Positions 7,295-15,716 of a DNA stretch of 50,553 bases are shown here, piece after piece. A program made the translations under genes and the position numbers. How positions within the stretch are numbered: the first letter of the stretch is position 1; each line of letters begins with the position of its first letter. The DNA is taken from contig MELC01000060.1 in the NCBI GenBank assembly GCA_001767455.1, positions 1 through 50,553 of the forward strand, written 5' to 3'. This DNA is from Acidobacteria bacterium RIFCSPLOWO2_12_FULL_66_21 (GTDB lineage Bacteria > Acidobacteriota > Vicinamibacteria > Vicinamibacterales > 2-12-FULL-66-21). The notes beneath the pieces are model-generated. The model worked only from the letters and a program-made list of their open reading frames with translations. It was not told the DNA's origin and made no database searches.

Positions 7295-9347
7295 GGGTAC
7301 GCGATTCGATGCGGTTCGCGAACACGGTTTCCAACGCCAGCAGAGCTAGGCCCCCGAACAGCAGGAACCACCACAGCCGCTGATTCCGCTCCCGTTCAAG
7401 GGCGGTCATGGAGGCATTTGCGCCCGGCGGCGCCGCGCCGTTCGCGCGGCCCATGGCGCCTGCCGCCACCTCGTGCGGATCCATCGGCGTCAAGTCCGAT
7501 TCCGCGAGATCCACGTTTGCCGCCACGACGGTGGGCGATCCGCCGTCGCGCCCCTGCCCCCGGATCTCGTAGAACCCCTGTTCCGCGATCTCGACCACAT
7601 CAGGTCCGCTGCCGTCCAGCGTGATCCGCTGGCCGGACGGCGCCAGGACGACGCGCGTCGATGCGCGGGGCGCCGAACCCGCGACGGGCGCGGGACGGGC
7701 CGGTTCGAGCACCTCTCCGACCGTGACCCACGGCGGACGTTCCGCATACGCCGCCAGGTGCGTCATCGCGCGATGCACGAATGGCAGGAACACGGGTTTC
7801 AGCGGGAGATCGTTCCAGCGCAAGTCGAGCGTCGATCCCCACAGCAGCACCCGTCCGCCTCCGACCCGCCGCTCGACCAGCGACGGCGCTCCGTCGTCGA
7901 ACCGCGCAAGGACGCTGCTGCCGGCGGCCGGCACCATCGACCGATAGGTGTAGAACCGCGCCGCGGAAAAATCGCCGCTGCGCGGGGCACGGAACGCCTC
8001 GAAGATCGGGCTGGCGTACTCGAGCGTTCCGAGCCGCCCCGCGGCACCGGTGGTGCGATCGACGGAGGCGCCCGCCTGCGCGGGCAGGATGTCGGCGCCC
8101 CCGCCGGGCCACGTGCCGCGCTCGCCGGCGACGACGAGCAAGCCTCCGCCACGCTGCACGAATGAGATCAGGCGCTCGGCGGCCAACGGCGACACGGCCA
8201 CGTCATTCAGGACGACGACCGACGCGCGCTGCAGATCGTCGGCCGACAGCGCATCGATCGACCTCGACGTGACGTCGAACGGCGGCTCCTCGCCGAGGGC
8301 CAGTGCCCGCAGCAGGTAGAGGCTCGATTCGCGTGCCGCTCCGGCGCGCTCGGCCACGACCACTTTCAGCGGCGCTTTCGGCGACACCACGAAGTGGAAC
8401 GCATTGTCCGCCGCGAGCGCGTCGTCGGACACGCGCACGACCGCGCGCGTGTTCGCGGCCGTGGGCGTGAAGGGGGCGAAGGTCACCGACGCGGCGCCGT
8501 GCGGTTCGAGATTGACGTGCTCGTTCTGGACGACGCGGCCGTCGATCTCGAGCGAGAGCTCGACGCCGCTGAGCGGACGGGCCCCGTGGTTCATGGCCCC
8601 GGCGGTCACCGTCACGCGATCCTGCTCGGAAAACGGCGATCGCTGCAGCGACACGCGCGTCACGCTCACATTCGAGGCATCCGCGTCCCCGATGGCCACC
8701 GGCGTCAGCGTCGCGCGATCCGGCAGCCGGACGCCTTCGGCCCCCTGCCACCCGCCGCGCTGGAAGTCCGAGATCATCACCACCTCGCGCCGCGGCAGCG
8801 ACGATTCGGAGAGGATGCTGCCGGCCAGCTTCAGCGCCGGACCGTACCGCGTTGCGCCGGCGCCCGGCTTAGCCGTCGCCACGGCCGCCGCCAGCCGGCC
8901 GCGGTCCGCGGCGGAACGCAGCGCGACCTCGGCTCCGGAGCTGAAGAACACGATCGAGGCGCGGTCGGACGGCTGGAGGTCGTCGATGGCGCGCCGCGCC
9001 GCCGCCGCCGCCCGCGCCCAGCGATCGCCGTAGCCCATGCTGTAAGACCGATCGAGCAGGATCACCACGTCGCGCGCGCCGCCGGAGGCGGTCGCCACGG
9101 GAATCGCGCGGCGGAGGAACGGCCGCGCGAAGGCCAGGACGATCAGCGCGAGTGCGGCCAGCCGCAGCAGGAGCAGCGGCCAGTTCCGAATCCGCCGGCG
9201 CCGCACGGACTGGTACGGAATCCGCTGCAGGAACATCAGCGACGGAAAGCGCACGACGTTCCTGCGCTCGCGCTGGATCAGATGGATCACGACCGGCACG
9301 GCGAGTCCGGCCAGCCCGACGAGGAAGAGCGGCGTGAGAAATGACAT
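7290..9347 (-). CDS. BatA-domain / VWA-like membrane protein
   Basis: Encodes 685 residues. The N-terminus is the BatA (aerotolerance N-terminal) pattern: MSFLTPLFLVGLAGLAVPVV, then HLIQRERRNVVRFPSLMFLQ and a second membrane helix around residues 58-77. A von Willebrand A-like domain follows, with MIDAS motif VVILLDRSYSMGYG (D-x-S-x-S) and a further conserved MISDFQRGGW. A glutamine-amidotransferase-like segment (around VVLNDVAVSP and GGGLLVVAGERG) and a C-terminal membrane helix (LWWFLLFGGLALLALETVFA) complete it. It starts 6 bp after the DUF58 stop. By family knowledge it is an inner-membrane partner of MoxR and DUF58 proteins; substrate unknown. Confidence 0.88.
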   Translation of the reverse strand: MSFLTPLFLVGLAGLAVPVVIHLIQRERRNVVRFPSLMFLQRIPYQSVRRRRIRNWPLLLLRLAALALIVLAFARPFLRRAIPVATASGGARDVVILLDRSYSMGYGDRWARAAAAARRAIDDLQPSDRASIVFFSSGAEVALRSAADRGRLAAAVATAKPGAGATRYGPALKLAGSILSESSLPRREVVMISDFQRGGWQGAEGVRLPDRATLTPVAIGDADASNVSVTRVSLQRSPFSEQDRVTVTAGAMNHGARPLSGVELSLEIDGRVVQNEHVNLEPHGAASVTFAPFTPTAANTRAVVRVSDDALAADNAFHFVVSPKAPLKVVVAERAGAARESSLYLLRALALGEEPPFDVTSRSIDALSADDLQRASVVVLNDVAVSPLAAERLISFVQRGGGLLVVAGERGTWPGGGADILPAQAGASVDRTTGAAGRLGTLEYASPIFEAFRAPRSGDFSAARFYTYRSMVPAAGSSVLARFDDGAPSLVERRVGGGRVLLWGSTLDLRWNDLPLKPVFLPFVHRAMTHLAAYAERPPWVTVGEVLEPARPAPVAGSAPRASTRVVLAPSGQRITLDGSGPDVVEIAEQGFYEIRGQGRDGGSPTVVAANVDLAESDLTPMDPHEVAAGAMGRANGAAPPGANASMTALERERNQRLWWFLLFGGLALLALETVFANRIESRTL

Positions 9348-9353
9348 GGTCCG

Positions 9354-10268
9354 TTACCGCACCCGCGCGAGCCGCTCGCGGGTCGTGAGGTACGTGAACA
9401 GCGCATGGTCCAGCGGCTGCCCGGTGTTGACGACCGTGTAGTCGATGCGGCTGCTGCTGAATCGTTCCGTCAGGGCGTCGATGTGCGCACGCACCAGCGC
9501 GCGATACTCATCGGCGAGCGCATCAGGCACCACCGGAATCTGCATGCCGCTCTCGAGGTCCTCGAAGCTCGACGGATCGCCGAAGCCGAAGTCGATCTCC
9601 GCCGGGTCGAGCAGGTGGAACACGATGAGGTCGTTGCCGCGGAACCGCAGCGGTGCCACCGCCTCGACGACCGCATCCGGCTCGTCGTACAGGTCGGAGA
9701 TCAGCACGAGCAGCCCCCGGCGGCCGAAGTGCTCGGCCATCTTGTGGAGCGGCCCGCGCAGGTTCCCCGCGCCGCCCGTCTTCAGCCGGTCGAGCACGTG
9801 CAGCACGATGTCCATGTGCTTGGCCGACGGCGGCACGTTCTCGACAACGTCCGAGTCGAACGCAACGAGCCCGACGCGGTCCCGCTGCTTGTGGACCAGG
9901 TAGGTGAGGCAGCCGGCGAGCAGCTTCGCGTATTCGAGCTTGGTCACCCTGCCGGGGCTGGCGAACCCCATCGAGGCGGACACGTCGAGCAGCACCGAGA
10001 AGTTCGAGTTCGTGTCCGCCTCGTACTCCTTTATGTAGTAGCGGTCGGTCCGGGCGTACAGCCGCCAGTCCACGCGGCGGATGTCGTCGCCTGGCACGTA
10101 CCCGCGATGCTCGGCAAAGTCCACCGACGCCCCGAAGTACGGCGAGCGGTGCATGCCGTTGATGAACCCGTCGACGACGTTGCGCGCGACCAGCTCGAGG
10201 TTGCCGATCCGCGACAGCACCACGGGGTCGACGAACCGAGCGCCTGGGATTCCGCCGGTTGTCTGCAT
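9354..10268 (-). CDS. DUF58 domain protein
   Basis: Encodes 304 residues from the ATG at 10268. It has the hallmark DUF58 block YVPGDDIRRVDWRLYARTDR followed by YIKEYEADTN, then a VWA-like fold with LLDVSASMGFAS (a D-x-S-x-S motif) and VLISDLYDEPDAV. DUF58 proteins occur next to MoxR ATPases and VWA proteins across bacteria and are thought to work with them in maturation or envelope assembly. The frame continues upstream to a possible start at 10598, but that extension lies antisense to moxR and through a palindromic repeat, so the 10268 start is preferred. The gene lies 92 bp downstream of moxR and 6 bp upstream of batA, so it is probably in the same operon. Confidence 0.9.
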   Translation of the reverse strand: MQTTGGIPGARFVDPVVLSRIGNLELVARNVVDGFINGMHRSPYFGASVDFAEHRGYVPGDDIRRVDWRLYARTDRYYIKEYEADTNSNFSVLLDVSASMGFASPGRVTKLEYAKLLAGCLTYLVHKQRDRVGLVAFDSDVVENVPPSAKHMDIVLHVLDRLKTGGAGNLRGPLHKMAEHFGRRGLLVLISDLYDEPDAVVEAVAPLRFRGNDLIVFHLLDPAEIDFGFGDPSSFEDLESGMQIPVVPDALADEYRALVRAHIDALTERFSSSRIDYTVVNTGQPLDHALFTYLTTRERLARVR

Positions 10269-10276
10269 TCGATCCT

Positions 10277-10346
10277 CGGCAGGGCTGAAGCCCTGCGCAA
10301 CAGGAACACCACAACGACGTCTAGCGCAGCCCTTCAGGTCTGCCTG
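10277..10346. repeat. REP-like palindromes between moxR and the DUF58 gene
   Basis: A perfect hairpin GCAGGGCTGAAGCCCTGC lies at 10279-10296, followed by CGCAACA. A degenerate second copy (GCGCAGCCCTTCAGGTCTGC) lies in opposite orientation at about 10324-10343. The same family flanks moxR on its other side (11403-11527). In mRNA the hairpin could protect or separate the cistrons; that is inference. Confidence 0.75.
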
Positions 10347-10360
10347 TTCACCCTTTCCAC

Positions 10361-11386
10361 CTACATTCCCGAACGGGGGACTGAAACGGATTCGAGCAGC
10401 CGATCGATGAGCGTGTCGGTCGTCACCCCTTCGGACTGCGCGTGGAAGTTCGTCAGGATGCGGTGACGCAGGACCGGGTGCGCCATGGTGCGAATATCCT
10501 CGAAGCTCACGTGATAGTGCCCGGCGGTGAGCGCGCGCGCCCTGGCGCCGAGCACGAGGTACTGCGCGGCGCGGACGCTGCCGCCAAACGCCACCCACTT
10601 CTTCACCGAGTCCGGGCAGGTCGGCGACTTCGGCCGGCTCGCGCGCGCGAGATTCAGCGCGTAACGCATCACCGGCTCCGCGACTGGCACGCGCCGCACC
10701 AGCCGCTGGAACGCCACGAGATCCGCCCCCGTCACCGTCCGCTCGAACTGCGGATCGAGAATCCCCGTCGTGGTCCGCACGACCTCGAACTCCTCGTCCT
10801 CCGGCGGATGGTCGATCACGATGTGGAACATGAAGCGATCGAGCTGCGCCTCGGGCAGCGGGTACGTGCCCTCGAGCTCGATCGGGTTCTGCGTCGCGAA
10901 CACGTAGAACGGTTCATCGAGCGTGTAGGTGCGCCCCTGGATCGTGACGCGGTGCTCCTGCATCGCCTCGAGCAGCGCCGACTGCGTCTTGGGCGGCGTC
11001 CGGTTGATCTCGTCAGCGAGGACGATGTTCGCGAAGATCGGTCCCGGCGCGAACACCATCTGCCGCCGCCCGGTCGTCGTGTCCTCCTGGATGATGTCCG
11101 TGCCCGTGATGTCGGACGGCATCAGGTCAGGCGTGAACTGGATGCGGCTGAACTTCAGATCGAGCACGCGCGCGAGCGTGTGGATCAGCAGCGTCTTCGC
11201 CAGGCCCGGCACGCCGACGATCAGGCTGTTGCCGCCGACGAACAGCGTCAGCAGCACCTGGTTCACGACGTCCCCCTGGCCGATGATGAGCTTCTGCAGC
11301 TCGGAGACGATGCGATCGCGGCCGTCTTTCATCCGCTCCGCCAGTGCCACGTCGTCGGTCGCAAGATCAATGGTGTCGGTCTTCAA
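10361..11386 (-). CDS. MoxR-family AAA+ ATPase
   Basis: Encodes 341 residues, the normal size for MoxR (about 320-340). Visible motifs are the variant Walker A GVPGLAKT, Walker B VLADEINRTPP, sensor FATQNPIELEGTYPLPEAQ, and arginine-containing LDRFMF. These define the MoxR subfamily, cytoplasmic chaperone-like ATPases that act with DUF58 and VWA proteins on metal insertion or envelope complexes. It sits between DUF4159 and DUF58 genes, with palindromic repeats both upstream and downstream, so it may form its own mRNA segment. The target is not evident from the sequence. Confidence 0.95.
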   Translation of the reverse strand: MKTDTIDLATDDVALAERMKDGRDRIVSELQKLIIGQGDVVNQVLLTLFVGGNSLIVGVPGLAKTLLIHTLARVLDLKFSRIQFTPDLMPSDITGTDIIQEDTTTGRRQMVFAPGPIFANIVLADEINRTPPKTQSALLEAMQEHRVTIQGRTYTLDEPFYVFATQNPIELEGTYPLPEAQLDRFMFHIVIDHPPEDEEFEVVRTTTGILDPQFERTVTGADLVAFQRLVRRVPVAEPVMRYALNLARASRPKSPTCPDSVKKWVAFGGSVRAAQYLVLGARARALTAGHYHVSFEDIRTMAHPVLRHRILTNFHAQSEGVTTDTLIDRLLESVSVPRSGM

Positions 11387-11402
11387 ACCCGGCCTCCTAG
11401 AG

Positions 11403-11527
11403 GCAGCCCTGAAGGGCTGCGCAACACCCGTCGTGATCGCCGTCCGTGTGATTGCCCGCCCCGGCGATCGCCGTCCGTGTGATCGCCTTCGCGCAATGCT
11501 CCTTGTTGCGCAGCCCTTCAGGGCTGC
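11403..11527. repeat. Paired inverted REP elements with internal 31-bp tandem repeat
   Basis: Two near-perfect hairpins, GCAGCCCTGAAGGGCTGC (11403-11420) and GCAGCCCTTCAGGGCTGC (11510-11527), face each other with GCGCAAC arms pointing inward. Between them GATCGCCGTCCGTGTGAT repeats at 11435-11452 and 11466-11483 (period 31). This is the layout of a bacterial interspersed mosaic element. It fills the whole gap between moxR and the DUF4159 gene. Confidence 0.85.
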
Positions 11528-11531
11528 CGTG

Positions 11532-12329
11532 TCAGTGTGTCAATCCGTAAATGACGTAATTGACGCCGAACTTGTATGCCTCGTTGGTGACGTCGACCGG
11601 CACGAAGCCGGTGCCCGAGTATTCCCAGTATTCGCTGATGTCCTGATCGACGTTCGCGACGACCAGCAGACGCTTCTTCGGATCGTTGTTCTCGTAGATG
11701 CCCCAATAGGATGGCGCCTCCGCCTGGCCGTAAATCGGTGGCGGCGCGAGGTCCTCGGGATGATCGATCTCGAAGAACGAATGAAAGATCTGCGCTGTGC
11801 CGTCGAGCTCGACCCATTGCGCGTCGGGCAGCACCTGGCGCATCTGGTACTGCAGGTTGTTCCAATGCGGCCCGCGGAAATCGTCGAAAATCGCGAAGCC
11901 CCCCTTGAGGAGATACTTCCGGAAACTCTCGGCCTCCGATGCCGACGGCTGCCAGAAGCCCGGCTCGGCCATATAGGCCACCGGATAGTTGAACAGCTCC
12001 GGATCGTCGAGCGAGAGGATGTTGGAGCCGTCGGTGCGGATCCGCAGGAGCGTGATCTCCTGGAGGATTCTCGACAGGTGGACCTCGCCGTCCGGGTAAT
12101 CGTGGGCCCACATGGGGCCGCCGCCACCGCCGCGGCGGAAGCCGCCGCCGAAGCCGCTGTTGTAGCGCAGCCGCACGAACACGAACCGGCCGTCGTACGG
12201 CGTGTTGCCCTGCACCTGCACGTCGAGCGGCGCGCGCCTCGATCCGCCGCCGAAGCGCTGTCCATAAAGGACGGCGCCGGCTGCCGCGACAGCGGCGCAC
12301 AGAACGGCGGCTCGAACGACGAGTTTCAC
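11532..12329 (-). CDS. DUF4159 domain exported protein
   Basis: Encodes 265 residues with an N-terminal signal peptide (MKLVVRAAVLCAAVAAAGAV). The body matches the DUF4159 pattern: FVFVRLRYNSG, a Gly-rich loop, WAHDYPDGEVHL, then GGFAIFDDFRG and IFHSFFEIDHPED, ending with NEAYKFGVNYVIYGLTH. DUF4159 has a glutamine-amidotransferase-like (flavodoxin-like) fold and is regularly found near MoxR/BatA genes. Its function is unknown. It ends 145 bp before the moxR start, the gap being the palindromic element at 11403-11527. The preceding caspase-like gene ends 16 bp upstream, so the two are probably co-transcribed. Confidence 0.85.
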   Translation of the reverse strand: MKLVVRAAVLCAAVAAAGAVLYGQRFGGGSRRAPLDVQVQGNTPYDGRFVFVRLRYNSGFGGGFRRGGGGGPMWAHDYPDGEVHLSRILQEITLLRIRTDGSNILSLDDPELFNYPVAYMAEPGFWQPSASEAESFRKYLLKGGFAIFDDFRGPHWNNLQYQMRQVLPDAQWVELDGTAQIFHSFFEIDHPEDLAPPPIYGQAEAPSYWGIYENNDPKKRLLVVANVDQDISEYWEYSGTGFVPVDVTNEAYKFGVNYVIYGLTH

Positions 12330-12345
12330 GGCCTGCCTGCTTTCT

Positions 12346-13341
12346 TCATGGCTCGCGCCCGCCGAGATCCCGGATCTGCCTGCTCTTGAGCGCCAGATCC
12401 GTCAGCAACTTCTCCAGCGCCGACTCGTACCGCGCCTGGTCGATGCTCCCCTTGAGCAGCTTCAGCGCCTCGACGCGGCGCTCGAGATCGCGCCGCTCGA
12501 CATGGAGCGCCCGCAGCCTCGGATCGGCGGGCAGCGGCTCCGCCGATTCGGCCGTGCCCAGCGAGACGACAGAGGCGAGCCGGCCGATCGTCCCGTCCGC
12601 CGACGGCTCGGCCGACCCCTCGCGCTCCCCCGCATCGTCGAGCAGCGGGTGCTCGGTGAGCATGATGCCCTCGCGCTCGTACGCGCGGACCACCTCCGCC
12701 TTCGCGGCGTTGAACGCCTCGAGCACCGAGATGCGATGGTTCTTGTCCGCGTCGGCCGTGTCTCCCGTCAACGCGTCGATGAAGTACCCGCCGAACAGCG
12801 TGGCGAACTTCTCGGCGGCCGTGCGCGTCGCCGTCACGATCGTGCGTCCGGGCGCCGCCAGCTCGTTGAGGAACGGGGCGCTCGACGGCGTCGTGTCCAC
12901 GAACACGACGTGTTTCGAGGACAGCTTCCCGAGCAGCGGCGCGAAGTCGGCCGGCGTCATGTCCGGCCCGGGCAGGTTGAACTTCGCCGTCCGATCGGCG
13001 TACGTCCCGTTTCCAATCAACACGACGAACACGACGTCGTCCGGCGCTGCCGTCGCGGCGAGCTTCGCGAACGCGCCGGCGATCTCCGCGCGCGTCGCCT
13101 TGCCGTTGATCCTCTTCGCGTCCCGCTCGGGCCGATCGGACAGATAGATGATGCGGTCGCGCGACACGCCCAGCCGCGCCGACCCGTCGACGAGCGTTCC
13201 CGCCCAGCGATCGAACAGCTCGCCGTGCTCCGGGTCTCCGGCCAGGCCCACGACCACCAGCAGGTGTACGTTCTGCGCCGCGGCCGGCGCGGGCGCCAGC
13301 GCGAGCACGACGAGCATCGATGCGAGCGCGGTTCGCAACAT
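12346..13341 (-). CDS. Caspase-fold-like exported protein lacking catalytic residues
   Basis: Encodes 331 residues from the ATG at 13341, which gives a clean signal peptide (MLRTALASMLVVLALAPAPA, then AAQ). An upstream start would add a charged leader with no such signal. The order of segments recalls C13/C14 peptidases: an opening strand HLLVVVGLAGD, then DVVFVVLIGNGTY where the catalytic His-Gly is expected, VVFVDTTPSSAPF where the Cys is expected, and RTIVTATRTAAEKF..GGYF as after the Cys in caspase-like proteins. Neither His nor Cys is present, so it is probably inactive as a protease. A coiled, charged C-terminus follows (LHVERRDLERRVEALK). It lies between the 761-residue VWA protein and DUF4159. 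Fold assignment is by eye and moderate. Confidence 0.6.
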   Translation of the reverse strand: MLRTALASMLVVLALAPAPAAAQNVHLLVVVGLAGDPEHGELFDRWAGTLVDGSARLGVSRDRIIYLSDRPERDAKRINGKATRAEIAGAFAKLAATAAPDDVVFVVLIGNGTYADRTAKFNLPGPDMTPADFAPLLGKLSSKHVVFVDTTPSSAPFLNELAAPGRTIVTATRTAAEKFATLFGGYFIDALTGDTADADKNHRISVLEAFNAAKAEVVRAYEREGIMLTEHPLLDDAGEREGSAEPSADGTIGRLASVVSLGTAESAEPLPADPRLRALHVERRDLERRVEALKLLKGSIDQARYESALEKLLTDLALKSRQIRDLGGREP

Positions 13342-13408
13342 TCGTTCTTCCGGTTTCCGTCCTTCTCTTCTACGGTCCACCGTCCACGTTCCGCATGTCA
13401 CGCGACGC

Positions 13409-15694
13409 TCACGCGAGGCCCACGCGGCGCCGCAAGAACCATTCGGCCGACAACAGGCCGAGCAAGAGGATCAAGACGACCGGCATGTGCCACAACTCGC
13501 GCTCTTCGACCGTCGTGACGCCGCGGCCGGTGTACTGGAGATCCTCCGCCATTCCGGCGACGTTGTCGGGCGTATAGAAGCGCCCGCCGGTTTCGCTCGC
13601 GATCCGCTGCAGCCTCGCGGCGTGCATCGTCGCGTCGAAATACTCGGCGTCGCTCGGCGCCGCGCGCACGTCGGTCGTGCCGCTGCCGATGGTCTTGCCG
13701 CCGCGGTACGCTTCCACCTGCGCGGAGTACGATCCGGCGTCGGCGGGGGTGAACGTGCCCCGGTACTCGCCGTTGCGATCGCCGGTCCATTGCATCGGGA
13801 CGTCGAACTCTGTTCCCCTCGGTCCGGTCACGTGCGCCACCGTGCGCGCGTCGTTCAGCTCGACGAATGTCGGATCGACCACGTCGGCCACGAGCGTGAC
13901 CGGTTCCCCGGGTTCCACGCGATCGGTCGTCGAGCGGACGTCGACCACGCCAGGGACGCCGTCCACCACCCACCGCAACAACTGCCGCCACAGGTTCTCG
14001 TGCGTCGGATCGTCGACGTCTATCGACGCGTCCATCTGCCAGTGCCAGGAGTCCTGGACGGGAAACGCGATGGCCTTGCCGCGCCCGTATCGCTGGAACG
14101 CGAGGACGACCTGCTCGCGTCGGCCGTCCGTTCCGGTGAGCAGCACGGTCGCCCCGGGCTTGATCGCCCGGATCGGGTTCAGGCTCGTGAGGATGGGCAG
14201 ATCCTTCCACCGGCCGGCCGACGCGGCCTCGGTCGCCGCGATCTGCGTGACGCCATGGGCCTCGCCCGCGCGGGTCGGCCTGACCCTCAGATGCGCGACA
14301 CTCAGCGACTCCGCGGCCCGCGACACCCGGTCGAGGACGACCGGCAGCGCGTCGGCGACCGGCGTTTCGGCGTAGCCGCCTTCGGCAAACGCACGCGGGC
14401 CGCCGAGCATCAGCAACCCGCCCCCGCGGCGCTCGACGAATTCGCCGATCATCCGCAGCTGATCGCCCGTGAACGCGCCCGCTTCGATGCTCCCGAGGAT
14501 CAACCCGCGATACGCGAACAGTTCGTCTCGAGTTTTCGGGAAGCCCGCCAGCAACTGCTCCGCGTCGTCCACGCCCACGCGGAAGTACTTGTTCTCGGCC
14601 GTCCGCTGCAGCGTGACGACCTGCAGGTTGGGGTCGTCGGCGACCGCCTTCCGCAGGAACTTCATCTCGAACCGGGGCTCGCCTTCGAAGTACAGGATCT
14701 TCTCGCGGCGGTCCGCGACCTCGATCAGCGCGTCGCGCGCGTTGTTCTCGGCGACCAGCTCGCCCGGGCGCGGCGCGATCCGGAACCGGAACCGGCGCGC
14801 GCCGGCGTCCGATGCCATGAACCGCACCCGCACGGCAGCCGGCTCGCCGTCGGCCGGCAGCTTCACCGCCTGCGATCCGACGATCCGCCCAGCGTCCTCG
14901 ACGTCGAGCGACACCGTGTCGCCCGCATATCCGGTCTGCGTGACCACGGCGTCGACGACGAGGGAGGTCCCCTTCAGCGCGGTGCGCGGCGTCGAGACGC
15001 GGTCGATTTGCACGTCACGCGCCAGCCGATCGCGCCCGATCCCGACCGTGAACACCGGAACCGCGGCCGCCTTCAATCCCAGCAGCGCGTCGTTGAGCGA
15101 CGCGTCGGTCGTGTCGGCGCCGTCGCTCACGAGCACCATGCCGGCGAGCGGCAGCCCCGCGAGCTCCTGGCGCGCGCCATCCAGCGCGGCGCCGAGCCTC
15201 GTCTGCGCCCCCGCGAACGACAAGTCGGATACCGACGCGAGCCGTGAGGCCGCCGACGAGAACCGGAACGTCCGCAGCACGAATCGATCGGAAAGCGCCT
15301 GCATCAGCCCCGCGTCGCTCGCGCCGAACTGCTGCTTCACGAACGCGCCGCGCGGCTGGCCGCCCCAGTCCGGGATCTGCATGCTGCGTGAATCGTCGAT
15401 CAGCACGGCGAGGAAGTTCTGCTGCGGGACGGCCGCCTTCACGACGAGGACGGGACGGAACAGGCACAGGAGGACGAGCGCTATCGTCAGGATGCGGAGG
15501 GCGGCCAGCGCCGCGCGCTCGCGCGGGCTCCCCTTTCCGCCGGCGGCGCGGTACGTGACGATGGCGACGAGCAGAACAGCGGCCGCGACGATGGACGCGA
15601 CGTAGGCGCCGGAGGACGGGTCGAGACGGAACTCCCCCTGCTGGAAGATCACCGGCCGATACTCGAAGAACACTCGGAACAGCGACTCGAACAT
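13409..15694 (-). CDS. VWA / glutamine-amidotransferase-like membrane protein
   Basis: Encodes 761 residues. Two N-terminal membrane helices (about 30-47 and 64-85) precede a VWA-like segment beginning FLAVLIDDSRSMQIPDWGG with D-x-S-x-S, and LVSDGADTTDASL further on. A class I glutamine-amidotransferase-like region (FVERRGGGLLMLGGPRAFAE) and Ig-like strands follow, ending in a membrane helix HMPVVLILLLGLLSAEWFL and a short basic tail. This is a common domain order in Acidobacteria and Planctomycetes beside MoxR. It is the first gene of the VWA cluster, starting 22 bp after the M20 peptidase gene, so the lysine and VWA clusters may share a transcript. Confidence 0.82.
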   Translation of the reverse strand: MFESLFRVFFEYRPVIFQQGEFRLDPSSGAYVASIVAAAVLLVAIVTYRAAGGKGSPRERAALAALRILTIALVLLCLFRPVLVVKAAVPQQNFLAVLIDDSRSMQIPDWGGQPRGAFVKQQFGASDAGLMQALSDRFVLRTFRFSSAASRLASVSDLSFAGAQTRLGAALDGARQELAGLPLAGMVLVSDGADTTDASLNDALLGLKAAAVPVFTVGIGRDRLARDVQIDRVSTPRTALKGTSLVVDAVVTQTGYAGDTVSLDVEDAGRIVGSQAVKLPADGEPAAVRVRFMASDAGARRFRFRIAPRPGELVAENNARDALIEVADRREKILYFEGEPRFEMKFLRKAVADDPNLQVVTLQRTAENKYFRVGVDDAEQLLAGFPKTRDELFAYRGLILGSIEAGAFTGDQLRMIGEFVERRGGGLLMLGGPRAFAEGGYAETPVADALPVVLDRVSRAAESLSVAHLRVRPTRAGEAHGVTQIAATEAASAGRWKDLPILTSLNPIRAIKPGATVLLTGTDGRREQVVLAFQRYGRGKAIAFPVQDSWHWQMDASIDVDDPTHENLWRQLLRWVVDGVPGVVDVRSTTDRVEPGEPVTLVADVVDPTFVELNDARTVAHVTGPRGTEFDVPMQWTGDRNGEYRGTFTPADAGSYSAQVEAYRGGKTIGSGTTDVRAAPSDAEYFDATMHAARLQRIASETGGRFYTPDNVAGMAEDLQYTGRGVTTVEERELWHMPVVLILLLGLLSAEWFLRRRVGLA

Positions 15695-15716
15695 GCAGGA
15701 TCGGCTCCGCCTGACT

